Assembly (NCBI GenBank): GCA_036511855.1
Contig: DATCBN010000096.1
Span: 1 to 64,000, forward strand
DNA length: 64,000 nucleotides
From: Candidatus Eremiobacteraceae bacterium
GTDB lineage: Bacteria > Vulcanimicrobiota > Vulcanimicrobiia > Eremiobacterales > Eremiobacteraceae
Reading direction: 5' to 3'
Part shown: piece after piece, positions 45,780 through 55,769 of the stretch
Position numbering within the stretch: the stretch's first letter is position 1
Layout of the letters: each line of letters begins with the position of its first letter
Notes under the pieces: model-generated
What the model saw: only the letters and a program-made list of their open reading frames with translations
Database searches by the model: none
Told to the model about the DNA's origin: nothing
Position numbers and translations under genes: made by a program

Positions 45780-46633
45780 ACCTCGACGGTGCGAGCTTCC
45801 GGGAACCAGTCGCGCAAGCGAGCGACGACGTCGTCCGCGAGAAATCCGGGCGTGGACGCGCCGGTCGCGATGCCGATCCGTTCATCGCCGCGGAACCAGT
45901 CGCGCTGCAGATCGCCGGCGTTTTCCACGAGGTACGCGCGGGCGCCCTCGGCCTCGGCGATCTCCGCGAGGTGGCGCGTGTTCGCCGATTTCGTGCCGCC
46001 GATGACCACCATGGTGTCGACGTCGCGGGCGAGATCGCGCGAAGCGTCTTGACGGCCTTGCGTATCGGAACAGATCGTGTTGTAGACGCGGACCTCATAG
46101 TTGATGGCCGCGATCTTCCCGACGAGTTCTTTGAACTTGTCGCCGTTCAGCGTGCTTTGCGAGACGATGGCGATGCGGCGCATGCGACGGATCTCGGTTT
46201 CATCTTGGGGCCACTCGTTCATGACGAGGCAGCCTTCGGCGTGACCGGCAATGCCTTTGACTTCAGGATGGTTCGGATCGCCTAAGATCACGACGCTGCG
46301 GCCTTCTTCGGCGAGCCGGGCGGCAAGTCGCTGCGTGCGGGTGACCATAGGGCAAGTGGCGTCGGCGACGCGGAGACCTTTTTGCTCTGCCGCGGCGATG
46401 ACTTGCGGCGGCAGACCGTGCGCGCGGACGAACAACGTGCCCTCTGAGATCTCGTCGAGACTGTCGACGTTCTTGAGGCCCTTTTCATCGAGTTCGCGCA
46501 CGATGAGCGGGTTGTGGACGATGTTGCCCATGGTGTGGACGTCGTCGCGCTCGGTCGTTTCCGAAAGCGCCTTCTTATACGTCAGCTCGACGCCGAAGCA
46601 AAAACCTTGAGTGCGCGCTTTAAGTATTTCCAT
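45776..46633 (-). CDS. ispH: 4-hydroxy-3-methylbut-2-enyl diphosphate reductase
   Basis: Last MEP-pathway step, producing IPP and DMAPP with a [4Fe-4S] cluster. The three cluster cysteines are Cys12 (GFCFGV), Cys94 (DATCPMV) and Cys188 (NTICSDT). The HNP motif (NIVHNPLIV), FVRAHG, SQSTLN and TGASTPG are also present. 285 residues, ATG start overlapping plsC by 14 nt. Downstream prenyl synthase uses its products. Confidence 0.97.
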   Translation of the reverse strand: MEILKARTQGFCFGVELTYKKALSETTERDDVHTMGNIVHNPLIVRELDEKGLKNVDSLDEISEGTLFVRAHGLPPQVIAAAEQKGLRVADATCPMVTRTQRLAARLAEEGRSVVILGDPNHPEVKGIAGHAEGCLVMNEWPQDETEIRRMRRIAIVSQSTLNGDKFKELVGKIAAINYEVRVYNTICSDTQGRQDASRDLARDVDTMVVIGGTKSANTRHLAEIAEAEGARAYLVENAGDLQRDWFRGDERIGIATGASTPGFLADDVVARLRDWFPEARTVEV

Positions 46634-47231
46634 GTTCTTGACCGGGCATGAGTCTTTCGATAGCCATTGCGAGATCGAGCGTCCATTGATCGAGTTCAGC
46701 CTTCGTCGCTTTTCGTTCCGACCCCTGGAACATCATCGGCTTGCCGATGTTGACTTCGACTGGATCGGTGCGAAAGCGACGAAAGGCGAATTCCGTGTTG
46801 ACGAGTGCGACCGGCACGACAGGACATTTAGCCGTGGCCGCGATGAGGACCGCGCCGCGCCGCGCCGTCGCCGCTCCGTCGATGTTGCGCGTGCCCTCCG
46901 GAAAGATGCCGACGCATTCGCCTGCTCTGAGCGTCTTCAACGCGTGCTTGATGGCGCTCGGGTCGGCGATCTCGCGATTGACCGGAAAGGAGTGCACGTT
47001 CCGCAGAATCCAGCCGAGCACGGGAATAGTGAAGAGCTCTTTTTTCGCCATATAGTGGATGGTGCGCGGGAACCACGCGCCGAGAAGCGGTGGATCCAAA
47101 TACGAGCGATGATTGGCGGCAACGATGAGGGGCCCGGCGAGCGGCACGTTCTCGACGCCGGTTACGCGGGCGGCGTAGAGCAGCGTGGTCAGTGGCCGGA
47201 GCACGGCCTTACAAAATGGATATAAGCTCAC
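46620..47231 (-). CDS. plsC: 1-acyl-sn-glycerol-3-phosphate acyltransferase
   Basis: Adds the second acyl chain in phosphatidic acid synthesis. The acyltransferase motifs are NHRSYLD (residues 40-46, catalytic His and Asp) and FPEGTR (110-115). 203 residues from a GTG that overlaps the cmk stop as GTGA. The longer open frame goes through cmk and is a shadow. cmk-plsC-ispH is a known conserved order. Confidence 0.94.
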   Translation of the reverse strand: MSLYPFCKAVLRPLTTLLYAARVTGVENVPLAGPLIVAANHRSYLDPPLLGAWFPRTIHYMAKKELFTIPVLGWILRNVHSFPVNREIADPSAIKHALKTLRAGECVGIFPEGTRNIDGAATARRGAVLIAATAKCPVVPVALVNTEFAFRRFRTDPVEVNIGKPMMFQGSERKATKAELDQWTLDLAMAIERLMPGQEHGNT

Positions 47232-47926
47232 GGCGCGGCCCCGACGATCTGTGCCAACTTTTCGACGACGTCGTCGATGCTCATGGCGGACGTGTCGATC
47301 TCGATCGCATCGGCTGCCTTCAAAAGCGGGGATGCCGCGCGCGTCGTGTCGCGTGCATCGCGGCGTTCGATATCCGCGCGCAGTTGCTCGCGCGTCGTCG
47401 AATTCCCAGCGGCGCGCAGTTCGGCGAGACGCCGGTCGACGCGGGCATCGACGCTGGCCGTGAGATAAAATTTGAAACGCGCATGTGGCAGTACGGCCGA
47501 GCCGATGTCGCGACCGGCCATGATAACGTTGCGCCCCTGTGCGAAATCGCGCTGTGCGCCGATGAGGCGGGCGCGCACGCGCGGCATGGCCGCGACATGC
47601 GAGACGGCGCGGGAGACCTCCGGTGAGAAGAGCTCCGGTCCGAGCCGGACGCCGTCGGCGATCACCGAGTATCCGAGAGGCTCGGCGGCGTCCGGCGCGG
47701 TCTGCAAGTCGAGCGCATCGGCAAGTGAGCCCACAGCCGCTTCGTCGTCGGGAGCGATGGCGCGGCGTAGCGCGATGAGCGCGACAGCCCGGTAGAGCGC
47801 ACCGGTATCGAGAAAGAAACAATGTAGTCGTGACGCCAGCAGGCGCGCCACCGTGCTCTTGCCTGACGCGACTGGTCCATCGATCGCGATGTGCAGGGGA
47901 CCGGAACCCACAGAAAATCCTTTCAC
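47228..47926 (-). CDS. cmk: Cytidylate kinase
   Basis: Phosphorylates CMP and dCMP. P-loop IAIDGPVASGKST, LDTGALYRAVALIAL, the (A)GRDIGSAVLP acceptor motif and a RRDARDTTRAASPL lid region. 232 residues from GTG; a second GTG 15 bp downstream is a shorter option. First gene of a minus-strand operon (cmk to thiL), divergent from radA. Confidence 0.95.
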   Translation of the reverse strand: MKGFSVGSGPLHIAIDGPVASGKSTVARLLASRLHCFFLDTGALYRAVALIALRRAIAPDDEAAVGSLADALDLQTAPDAAEPLGYSVIADGVRLGPELFSPEVSRAVSHVAAMPRVRARLIGAQRDFAQGRNVIMAGRDIGSAVLPHARFKFYLTASVDARVDRRLAELRAAGNSTTREQLRADIERRDARDTTRAASPLLKAADAIEIDTSAMSIDDVVEKLAQIVGAAP

Positions 47927-48010
47927 GACGGTCCGTGCCGGCGTCTAGTGCGATACATGCGGTGTTCCCGTGGCGGGCGAGCGCGGTCCTGCCGAAGAAA
48001 CGCTCGAGTC

Positions 48011-49369
48011 ATGGCAAAGCGGCAGACACACTTCTATTGCAGCGGTTGCGGATTCGAATCACCCAAATGGCTGGGCCGCTGTCCTACATGCGATGCTTGG
48101 AATTCTTTTGAAGAAGCGCCGCGCGCACCGAAGACGTCGAACCGTGTCGACCGCCGCGGATCCGGACCGCTATCGGACGCTGTCAAACTCTCCGACGTCG
48201 ACGGCGCGGCGGCACACCGAATCCCAACCGGAATCGGCGATCTCGACGAGCTGTTGGGCGGCGGTATCGTTCCCGGTGCCGTGTTGCTGCTCGCGGGATC
48301 ACCCGGCGTTGGCAAATCCACGCTTGCGCTCGCATTGCTGCACGCGCTCGCCGGCGATCACCGCGTGCTTTATTGTTGCGCCGAAGAATCGGCGGGTCAG
48401 ACCAAGATGCGGGCCGCGCGCGTTGGGGCTTCACCTGAGATCATGCTCATAGCGGACCCCGACGTCGATGCAGTCATCGCGTGCGCGCAAAGCGTGCGCC
48501 CAACGCTGCTCGTCGTCGATTCCATTCAGGCGGTCAATCTGTCGAGCGTCGAGGGCGCACCGGGTTCTGTCGCGCAAGTCCGAGAATGCGCGCAATCGTT
48601 GACGCGCTTCGCAAAGGAAAGCGGCTGCGCCGTGATCCTCGTCGGGCACGTCACCAAAGACGGCGCGATCGCCGGGCCAAAACTGCTCGAACACGTCGTC
48701 GACACGGTGCTGTCATTCGAGGGAGAGCGTCTCGGTACGCACCGGCTTTTGCGCGCCACGAAGAACCGTTTCGGCGCGACCGACGGCGTGTGCGTGTTTT
48801 CGATGGCGGACGGCGGCTTGCGCGAAGTCCGCAACCCGTCATCCGTTTTTCTTGGCGAACGGCCGTCGGCCGCTCCGGGCTCAACGGTCGTCGCGACGCT
48901 GCAGGGCGCGCGGCCGTTGCTCGTCGAGGTGCAGGCGCTCGTTTCGTCCGCGGGCTACGGAACGCCGCGGCGTCTCGTCAGCGGGCTGGACTACAATCGC
49001 GCGTGCATGATCGTCGCTGTCCTCGAACGCCGGCTCGGCATGCAGTTGGGTTCGCATGACGTCTACATGAGTGTCGTGGGCGGGATCAAGGTCGTGGAAC
49101 CCGCGGCCGACCTCGGCGTCGCGCTCGCCATCGCTTCGGGATTGCGCAACCGGCCCGTCCCCGACGACCTCGTGTGTTTCGGCGAGATCGGACTCGCCGG
49201 CGAACTGCGCGCGGTGACCGGCGCGGAGCGTCGGCTTGCCGAAAGCGCAAAGTTAGGATTTCGTGTCGCAGTCATGCCCGGCGGTTCGCGAGAGCGCGTG
49301 GCCGTGGGCGATCTTGAATGCAACACCGCGCGCACGCTTGCCGAAGCGATCGCACTTGCACTCGATTGA
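48011..49369 (+). CDS. radA: DNA repair protein RadA
   Basis: Branch-migration helicase in recombination repair. N-terminal C4 zinc finger (Cys10, 13, 24, 27), RecA-like ATPase with Walker A GSPGVGKST and the RadA-specific KNRFG motif, and a C-terminal Lon-protease-like domain. 452 residues from MAKRQTHFYC. An upstream extension of 40 codons is open but unlike the family. disA and clpC, its usual firmicute neighbours, are not adjacent; clpC is 13 kb away. Confidence 0.96.
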   Translation: MAKRQTHFYCSGCGFESPKWLGRCPTCDAWNSFEEAPRAPKTSNRVDRRGSGPLSDAVKLSDVDGAAAHRIPTGIGDLDELLGGGIVPGAVLLLAGSPGVGKSTLALALLHALAGDHRVLYCCAEESAGQTKMRAARVGASPEIMLIADPDVDAVIACAQSVRPTLLVVDSIQAVNLSSVEGAPGSVAQVRECAQSLTRFAKESGCAVILVGHVTKDGAIAGPKLLEHVVDTVLSFEGERLGTHRLLRATKNRFGATDGVCVFSMADGGLREVRNPSSVFLGERPSAAPGSTVVATLQGARPLLVEVQALVSSAGYGTPRRLVSGLDYNRACMIVAVLERRLGMQLGSHDVYMSVVGGIKVVEPAADLGVALAIASGLRNRPVPDDLVCFGEIGLAGELRAVTGAERRLAESAKLGFRVAVMPGGSRERVAVGDLECNTARTLAEAIALALD

Positions 49370-49377
49370 CTGTACTA

Positions 49378-49494
49378 GGGCAAGCATCGCGTACTAGGGT
49401 GAGCAACGCTCACCCAATTGGGCAAGCGATGCTTGCCCTAGTACTGCTCGCTCACCCAATTGGGCAAGCGATGCTTGCCCAATTACTGCTCGCC
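49378..49494. repeat. Cluster of short palindromes, including a 42-bp tandem duplication
   Basis: Between radA and hutH lie three perfect palindromes: GGGTGAGC-AAC-GCTCACCC (49397-49415) and two copies of GGGCAAGCGATGCTTGCCC (49420-49438, 49462-49480). The last two are within a 42-bp tandem repeat (49411-49452 and 49453-49494) with only a few differences. A half copy GGGCAAGC starts at 49378. The rest of 49370-49552 shows no gene. Confidence 0.85.
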
Positions 49495-49552
49495 CACCGA
49501 CAATCTCGTCGGTCTGGCGGGTGGCGCCAGTCACGGCGCGAATCGTCCAGGC

Positions 49553-51085
49553 ATGACGCCTGATCAGACCGTCGCTATCGACGGCACGAATCTTTCGCTT
49601 GCAAAGGTCGCTGCCATCTCGTGCGACGGCGCGAAAGTCGTTCTCGCGCCACATTGCCGCCCTCGCATGAAAGCGGCTCGCGATCTCGTTGAAAAAACGG
49701 TGGCGTCAGGCGAACGCATATACGGCGTGACCACTGGCTTTGGCCGCATGAAAAATGTGACGATCCCCCCCGAAGACGCGGTAGAGCTTCAGCGCAACCT
49801 CGTCCGCAGCCATGCCAGCGGCGTCGGTGAACCGCTTCCCATCGACGCGACGCGCGCTTCCCTGCTCTTGCGCGCGCATTCGCTCGCCCGCGGCAACTCA
49901 GGCGTCCGCATCGAAATCGTCGAGCTCTTGATAGAGATGCTCAACCGGTACGTCACGCCGGTGATTCCGTCGCAGGGGTCGGTCGGCGCGTCCGGCGATC
50001 TCGCACCGCTAGCCCACATGGCGCTCGTTCTTGCCGGCGAAGGCGAGGCTTGGCACGACGGCAACCGGCTTCCCGCAGCGCAAGCGCTCGCTGCCGCGGG
50101 ACTCGCACCTCTCGCGCTTTCCTTTAAGGAAGGCTTATCGCTTATTAACGGCACGCAAGTGATGACCGGCATCGGCGCGCTGGCTCTTGTTCGCGCTGCA
50201 AACGCGTGCAAAGCCGCCGATATTGCCGGCGCCATGAGTTTGGAGGCGTTCCTCGGCACCGACGCGCCGTTCGACGAGCGGATGAACGCGCTTCGGCCCC
50301 ATGCCGGCCAAGCGCATGTCGCCGCGAACATGCGCAGGCTGCTGCGCGATTCCGGCGTCATGGCCTCGCATGCGGACTGCGACCGAGTACAGGACGCATA
50401 TTCGTTCCGCTGCATTCCCGTCGTCCACGGCGCGGTGCGCGACGGCGTCGCGTTTGTCACGAACACCGTCGAGATCGAGATGAATTCCGTCACCGACAAC
50501 CCCGTGATCTTCCCCGAAGACGGATTATTCATGAGCGGCGGTAATTTTCACGGCGAACCGGTGGCGCTGGCTATGGACTATCTCGCGATCGCGCTTGCCG
50601 AGCTCGGATCGATCGCCGAGCGCAGGATCTACAAGTTGGTGGACGGCGCCGAGGGCCTTCCGCCGTTCCTGACCGAGCACAGCGGTCTGCGCAGCGGCTA
50701 TATGCTCGCGCAATACACGGCGGCGGCGCTCGTCAGCGAGAACAAGACGCTGTGCGCGCCCGCTTCGGTGGATTCCATCCCCACGTCCGCCGGGCAAGAG
50801 GACCACGTCAGCATGGGCACGATCTCCGCTCGCCAATGCGAGCGCGTCATCGGCAATCTCGAAAACGTCATCGCGATCGAACTGCTCTTGAGCGCGCAGG
50901 CGCTGGACTTTCGCGCTCCGCTGACCTACGGACGCGGCACCTCGATCGCGCATCGCGCCGTGCGGTCGATGGTGGAGCATCTCGACGATGATCGGATCTT
51001 GAGCATCGACATCGCCGCAGCGCGCGAACTCTTGACAAGCGGCGCGCTCGTCAGCGCGGTTGAATCCGAGCTGGGCGCGTTGTAA
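49553..51085 (+). CDS. hutH: Histidine ammonia-lyase
   Basis: First step of histidine degradation: histidine to urocanate and ammonia. The MIO-forming Ala146-Ser147-Gly148 is in [30 protein letters not shown] and [12 protein letters not shown] are also typical. 510 residues from the ATG giving [11 protein letters not shown]. An upstream in-frame region is made of repeats and is not coding. hutU follows after 28 bp. Confidence 0.97.
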   Translation: MTPDQTVAIDGTNLSLAKVAAISCDGAKVVLAPHCRPRMKAARDLVEKTVASGERIYGVTTGFGRMKNVTIPPEDAVELQRNLVRSHASGVGEPLPIDATRASLLLRAHSLARGNSGVRIEIVELLIEMLNRYVTPVIPSQGSVGASGDLAPLAHMALVLAGEGEAWHDGNRLPAAQALAAAGLAPLALSFKEGLSLINGTQVMTGIGALALVRAANACKAADIAGAMSLEAFLGTDAPFDERMNALRPHAGQAHVAANMRRLLRDSGVMASHADCDRVQDAYSFRCIPVVHGAVRDGVAFVTNTVEIEMNSVTDNPVIFPEDGLFMSGGNFHGEPVALAMDYLAIALAELGSIAERRIYKLVDGAEGLPPFLTEHSGLRSGYMLAQYTAAALVSENKTLCAPASVDSIPTSAGQEDHVSMGTISARQCERVIGNLENVIAIELLLSAQALDFRAPLTYGRGTSIAHRAVRSMVEHLDDDRILSIDIAAARELLTSGALVSAVESELGAL

Positions 51086-51113
51086 ACATCCTGACCGGCA
51101 CGAAAGGACGTCG

Positions 51114-52772
51114 ATGACCATAACCTCATCTTCCCGCGTCGTCCGCGCTCCGCGCGGCGCTGAGCTCTCCTGCCTTGGTTGGGGTCAGGAAGCCGCGATG
51201 CGTATGTTGATGAACAATCTCGATCCCGAGGTGGCCGAACGGCCGCAGGATCTCGTCGTCTACGGCGGCAGCGGCAAAGCTGCGCGCTCGTGGGAAGCAT
51301 TCGACGCGATCGTGCGCACGCTGAAGCGGCTCAAGAACGACGAGACCCTGCTCGTGCAGTCGGGCAAACCCGTCGCGGTGTGGCGCTCGCATGAAGGCGC
51401 GCCGCGCGTGCTGATCTCCAACTCCATGCTCGTGCCGAAGTGGGCCGATTGGGAGAACTTTCGCAAACTCGAAGCGCAAGGGCTGACGATGTACGGCCAG
51501 ATGACGGCCGGATCGTGGATCTATATCGGCACGCAAGGGATCTTGCAGGGAACGTACGAGACGTTTGCCGCGCTCGCCGCCAAACATTTCGACGGGTCGT
51601 TGAAGGGCCGCATCGTCCTCACGGCAGGTTTGGGTGGAATGGGCGGCGCCCAACCACTCGCGGTGACGATGAACGACGGCGTGGCGATCTGTGTCGAGGT
51701 CGACCCTTCGCACATCGCGCGGCGCATCGACGGCCGTTATTGCGACGTCGCCGCGTCGTCGATCGACGAAGCGCTCGCGTTGGCGACGGCCGCAGCGAGT
51801 GAACGCCGCACCCTTTCCATAGCGCTGCTGGGCAACGCTGCCGACGTCTTTCCCGAAATGCTGCGGCGGCGAGCCCCGATCGACGTCGTCACCGATCAGA
51901 CGTCGGCGCACGATGCGCTCACCGGGTATGTGCCCGCCGGGTTCACGCTTGAAGGCGCCGAGGAATTGCGCGACGAGGATCCGGCGCAGTACCAGCGGCG
52001 CGCGATCGAATCGATGGGCGTGCAGGTCCGCGCGATGATCGACTTTCAAACCGCCGGCGCGGTCGTGTTCGACTACGGCAACAATATCCGCGCGCAGGCA
52101 AAGCTCGCAGGCGTCGAAGACGCGTTTTCGTTTCCCGGGTTCACGCCGGCATTCATCCGACCGCTCTTCTGCCAGGGAAAGGGCCCGTTCCGTTGGGCCG
52201 CACTATCGGGAGATCCGGCGGACATCGCGGTGCTCGACGACGCGTTGCTCGAAACGTTCCCCGACAATGCGCACCTGCATCGCTGGATAGCGATGGCGCG
52301 TGAGCTAGTGAAATTTCAGGGGCTGCCCGCCCGCATTTGCTGGCTCGGCTATGGCGAGCGCGAGAAATTCGGCTTGAAGATCAACGCCATGGTCCGCTCA
52401 GGCGAAGTAAAGGCGCCGATCGTCATCGGGCGCGATCACCTCGATGCGGGCTCTGTGGCATCGCCGAATCGCGAGACCGAGAGCATGCTCGATGGTTCCG
52501 ACGCGATCGCCGATTGGCCGATCCTCAACGCGCTGATCAACGCTGTGGGCGGCGCGCACTGGGTCAGCCTTCATCATGGCGGCGGCGTGGGCATCGGCTA
52601 TTCCATTCACGCCGGCATGGTCGTGGTGGCCGACGGCTCCGACGACTCGCACGAACGCTTGCGGCGCGTGCTCACCACGGATCCGGGCATGGGCATCGTG
52701 CGCCACGCCGATGCCGGCTACCCCGAAGCCATCGCTGCGGCCGACCGGAACGGGATTGACTGGCGGTTTTAG
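51114..52772 (+). CDS. hutU: Urocanate hydratase
   Basis: Second step: urocanate to imidazolonepropionate, using tightly bound NAD+. 552 residues with [57 protein letters not shown] and [18 protein letters not shown] ribosome site before the ATG. Cotranscribed with hutH. Confidence 0.98.
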   Translation: MTITSSSRVVRAPRGAELSCLGWGQEAAMRMLMNNLDPEVAERPQDLVVYGGSGKAARSWEAFDAIVRTLKRLKNDETLLVQSGKPVAVWRSHEGAPRVLISNSMLVPKWADWENFRKLEAQGLTMYGQMTAGSWIYIGTQGILQGTYETFAALAAKHFDGSLKGRIVLTAGLGGMGGAQPLAVTMNDGVAICVEVDPSHIARRIDGRYCDVAASSIDEALALATAAASERRTLSIALLGNAADVFPEMLRRRAPIDVVTDQTSAHDALTGYVPAGFTLEGAEELRDEDPAQYQRRAIESMGVQVRAMIDFQTAGAVVFDYGNNIRAQAKLAGVEDAFSFPGFTPAFIRPLFCQGKGPFRWAALSGDPADIAVLDDALLETFPDNAHLHRWIAMARELVKFQGLPARICWLGYGEREKFGLKINAMVRSGEVKAPIVIGRDHLDAGSVASPNRETESMLDGSDAIADWPILNALINAVGGAHWVSLHHGGGVGIGYSIHAGMVVVADGSDDSHERLRRVLTTDPGMGIVRHADAGYPEAIAAADRNGIDWRF

Positions 52773-52790
52773 GTTCATGTGTCGCTCTGT

Positions 52791-52874
52791 GGGGCCGACT
52801 TTAATGGTCGGCCGCTAAGAACAAAATGGGCAAGCGATGCTTGCCCTCCTACAATGGGGTCGGCCCCGCAGATC
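52791..52874. repeat. Palindromes of families A and B between hutU and the liu genes
   Basis: A family-B palindrome (GGCCGAC/GTCGGCC arms, 52793-52813) is followed by an exact family-A 19-mer GGGCAAGCGATGCTTGCCC (52828-52846) and the family-B tail GGTCGGCCCCGCAGAT (52859-52874). The genes are convergent here, so these stems may also stop transcription from both sides, though T-runs are lacking. Confidence 0.75.
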
Positions 52875-52875
52875 C

Positions 52876-53778
52876 CTATTTCGAGTGGAGTGCTTGCCAG
52901 GCTTTGCTTGTAGGGGCGTGATCGAGGCGCTCCGCGATGACAGATGTCGCGGCCGCGACTCCGTCCAACGAAACACCCGTCTCGATTCCCATGCCGTGCA
53001 GCATGTAGAGAAGGTCTTCCGTGGCTAAGTTGCCCGCGGCGCCCGGCGCGTACGGACAGCCGCCGAACCCGCCGGCGGCGCTATCGATGATCGCGATGCC
53101 GCACTGCAGCGCGGCGAGCACGTTCGCAAGCGCGGTGCCGCGCGTGTCGTGGAAATGCATGGCGAGCCGTTCAACTCCGAACCTTGCGTTCAACCGCTCG
53201 CACAGATCCGTCACTTGATTCGGCGTCGCCACGCCGATGGTATCGCCGATGGAAAGCTCGTCGATGCCGAGATCGAGCAGTCGATGCGCCACCGATAGCA
53301 CGGCGCTGGGCGCAACGGCGCCTTCGTACGGGCAGCCGAAGCACGTGGAGACGTATCCACGGACTGCAATGCCTTCCTTCTTCGCGCGCGCGACGACCGG
53401 CGTGAAACGCGCGATCGATTCAGCGATGGTCGCATTGATGTTGTGTCGCGTGAACGATTCCGAAGCAGCGGTGAACACCGCGATGTCGCGCGCCCCGGCT
53501 GCCAACGCTCGGTCCATTCCGCGTTCGTTCGGAACGAGAACCGGGTAGCGCACGCCTTCTTTCCGGCGAAGGTCGCGCATGACTTCGTCGGCATCGGCGA
53601 GCTGCGGAATGGATTTCGGGCTGACGAACGACGTCGCTTCCACGACTGCAAGCCCGGCATCCGCCAATGCTTCGATGAACGCGATCTTGATCGAAGTCGG
53701 CACGATCGACTTCTCGTTTTGCAGGCCGTCGCGGGGCCCGACCTCGACGACCTTGACCTGAGCCGGCACACCGCTCAT
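52876..53778 (-). CDS. liuE: Hydroxymethylglutaryl-CoA lyase
   Basis: Cleaves HMG-CoA to acetoacetate and acetyl-CoA, the last step of leucine degradation. DRE-TIM fold: VEVGPRDGLQNE, SFVSPKSIPQLADA, the CFGCPYEG loop, MHFHDTRGTALAN, and GGFGGCPYAPGAAGNLATEDLLYML with the catalytic Cys. 300 residues. ATG overlaps the stop of the carboxylase subunit (ATGA). Confidence 0.95.
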   Translation of the reverse strand: MSGVPAQVKVVEVGPRDGLQNEKSIVPTSIKIAFIEALADAGLAVVEATSFVSPKSIPQLADADEVMRDLRRKEGVRYPVLVPNERGMDRALAAGARDIAVFTAASESFTRHNINATIAESIARFTPVVARAKKEGIAVRGYVSTCFGCPYEGAVAPSAVLSVAHRLLDLGIDELSIGDTIGVATPNQVTDLCERLNARFGVERLAMHFHDTRGTALANVLAALQCGIAIIDSAAGGFGGCPYAPGAAGNLATEDLLYMLHGMGIETGVSLDGVAAATSVIAERLDHAPTSKAWQALHSK

Positions 53779-55769
53779 TGTTCGATCCGCACCAGCACGT
53801 CGCCGGCAGCCACGGCGTCGCCTTGCGCCACGGTGACTTCGACGACGTTGCCCGCGTGCGGCGCGGCGATGCTGTGCTCCATCTTCATCGCTTCCATCAC
53901 GACGAGGACTTGATGCGCTTCGACGGCGGCTCCCTTTGCGACGTCGACCTTGACGATTTTGCCGTTCATCGGCGCGGCGACCGAGCCGGCTATGCCGTGC
54001 GCGGCATGCCGGTGGCCCTTGGCGGCTTCGGCGACCGTCGGCGGCGGAACGAGCGCGCAATCGGCGTGGAACCGGTCGAACGCAAGCGCGATGGACCCGC
54101 GTGTACGCCACGCGACGAACGGCGACGCGATTCCATCCGCGAACGCGACGAATTCTCCGCGGCCGCGCTCCGAAACCACGACCGTGCGGCCGCCCGCGGC
54201 GCATTGCCATGTCGCTGAAAACGGATCCCAGTGAATCTTCACCGTAGCCTCGACCGGCCGGACAAATGCCACATAGCGCTCGGAAGAAGCGAGCCGCCAT
54301 TCTCCCAGCCGCTGCCACGGATCGCCGCGTTGCGGACCGTTGCCTTCCGCCAGCAGAGCCGCGGCGGCACACATGACCGCCAGTTCGTTGTCGCCGTCGC
54401 GCGAAAGCACCGAAGGCGTGAAGTACTTGTCGATGAAGCCGGTTGTGGTCTCCCCGCGGGCGAATGCTTCGTTGCGCGCGAGCCAGCGCAAGAACGGCAG
54501 ATTTGTGGCGACGCCGCCGACTCGGTACGCATCCAACGCTGCGGTGAGCCGCTGGATGCACGCGTCACGCGTCCGATCGGTGACGATCAATTTTGCCAAC
54601 ATGGGATCGTAGTCCGATGAGATGACGTCGCCCGCGATCACGCCCGCGTCATTGCGGATGCCCGGGCCATCGGGGGTTGCGAATGCGGTGAGCCGTCCGG
54701 TGGACGGCAAGAATCCGGATGCGGCGTCTTCTGCATAGATGCGCGCTTCTATCGCATGACCTCGCGGCACGACGTCCGCCTGCGACAATGAAAGTGGCCG
54801 GCCCGCCGCAATCCATAGCTGCTCGCGCACGAGATCGACGCCGACCACCGCTTCCGTGATCGCGTGCTCGACTTGCAGGCGCGTATTCATCTCGAGAAAA
54901 TAGTATGAACCGTCCGCGTCGAGCATGAACTCAACGGTGCCCGCATTGATGTAACCGACCGCCGACGCCGCGCGCACGGCGGCTGCGCCCATCTCGGAGC
55001 GAAGCGCCTCACCGACCGCGACCGATGGGGTTTCCTCAAGAATTTTTTGGTGACGGCGCTGGATCGAGCACTCGCGCTCTCCGAGATGGATGCACGCGCC
55101 ATGCGCATCGGCGAGCACTTGGATCTCGATATGGCGCGGCGCGGTGAGATATTTCTCGAGGAACACCGTGCCGTTGCCGAACGCAGCGAGAGCTTCCCGT
55201 TGCGCGCCTTCAATGGCGGCCCTCAGTTCTGACGATTCGCGTACGACCCGCATGCCTTTACCGCCGCCGCCGGCCGCGGCCTTGACCAGCAACGGCATGC
55301 CGATGAGCTCGGCCGCCGCAAGAAGGCCTTCGTAGGATTGGTCGGCGCCGAGATACCCGGGCACCGTCGCCACACCGGCGGCGTCGGCTGCGCGTTTTGC
55401 GGCGATCTTGTCGCCCATCGCCCGCATCGAGCTTGCCGGCGGTCCGATGAACGCGAGACCAGCAGTTGCGCACGCGTCGGCGAACCCAGCATTTTCCGAA
55501 AGAAAACCGTAGCCCGGATGCACCGCGAGCGCACGCGTGGCGGCGGCAGCGTTGAGAATGGCATCTGCATTCAAGTACGAGTCGCGCGCGGGTGCCGGCC
55601 CGATGCGGACCGCCTCATCGCATTCGCGGACGTGCAGCGCGCGGGCGTCGGCGTCGGAATAAACGGCGACCGTGCGCACACCCATTGCGCGACACGTCCG
55701 CGCGATGCGCACGGCGATCTCCCCGCGATTTGCGATGAGTAGCTTCCCGAATGGAATCTCTAACGCCAC
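53775..55769 (-). CDS. liuD: Methylcrotonyl-CoA carboxylase biotin subunit (MccA-like)
   Basis: 664 residues: biotin carboxylase domain (LLIANRGEIAVRIARTCRAMG, KAAAGGGGKGMR, FLEMNTRLQVEH, ending around residue 450), a linker domain, then a biotin carboxyl carrier domain with the biotinylated Lys629 in EAMKMEHS. Carboxylates biotin with ATP and bicarbonate. Neighbouring HMG-CoA lyase and hydratase point to 3-methylcrotonyl-CoA as substrate; acetyl-, propionyl- or geranyl-CoA cannot be excluded from sequence alone. GTG start overlaps the hydratase by 10 nt. Confidence 0.92.
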   Translation of the reverse strand: MALEIPFGKLLIANRGEIAVRIARTCRAMGVRTVAVYSDADARALHVRECDEAVRIGPAPARDSYLNADAILNAAAATRALAVHPGYGFLSENAGFADACATAGLAFIGPPASSMRAMGDKIAAKRAADAAGVATVPGYLGADQSYEGLLAAAELIGMPLLVKAAAGGGGKGMRVVRESSELRAAIEGAQREALAAFGNGTVFLEKYLTAPRHIEIQVLADAHGACIHLGERECSIQRRHQKILEETPSVAVGEALRSEMGAAAVRAASAVGYINAGTVEFMLDADGSYYFLEMNTRLQVEHAITEAVVGVDLVREQLWIAAGRPLSLSQADVVPRGHAIEARIYAEDAASGFLPSTGRLTAFATPDGPGIRNDAGVIAGDVISSDYDPMLAKLIVTDRTRDACIQRLTAALDAYRVGGVATNLPFLRWLARNEAFARGETTTGFIDKYFTPSVLSRDGDNELAVMCAAAALLAEGNGPQRGDPWQRLGEWRLASSERYVAFVRPVEATVKIHWDPFSATWQCAAGGRTVVVSERGRGEFVAFADGIASPFVAWRTRGSIALAFDRFHADCALVPPPTVAEAAKGHRHAAHGIAGSVAAPMNGKIVKVDVAKGAAVEAHQVLVVMEAMKMEHSIAAPHAGNVVEVTVAQGDAVAAGDVLVRIEQ

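Noticed and set aside
49378-49494. CRISPR-like array
   Set aside because: Only two 42-bp units, no unique spacers between repeats and no cas genes; better described as palindromic tandem repeats.
49460-49552. A 31-codon N-terminal extension of hutH
   Set aside because: It is encoded by the palindromic repeats and lacks similarity to the HutH start; the ATG at 49553 gives a normal N-terminus.
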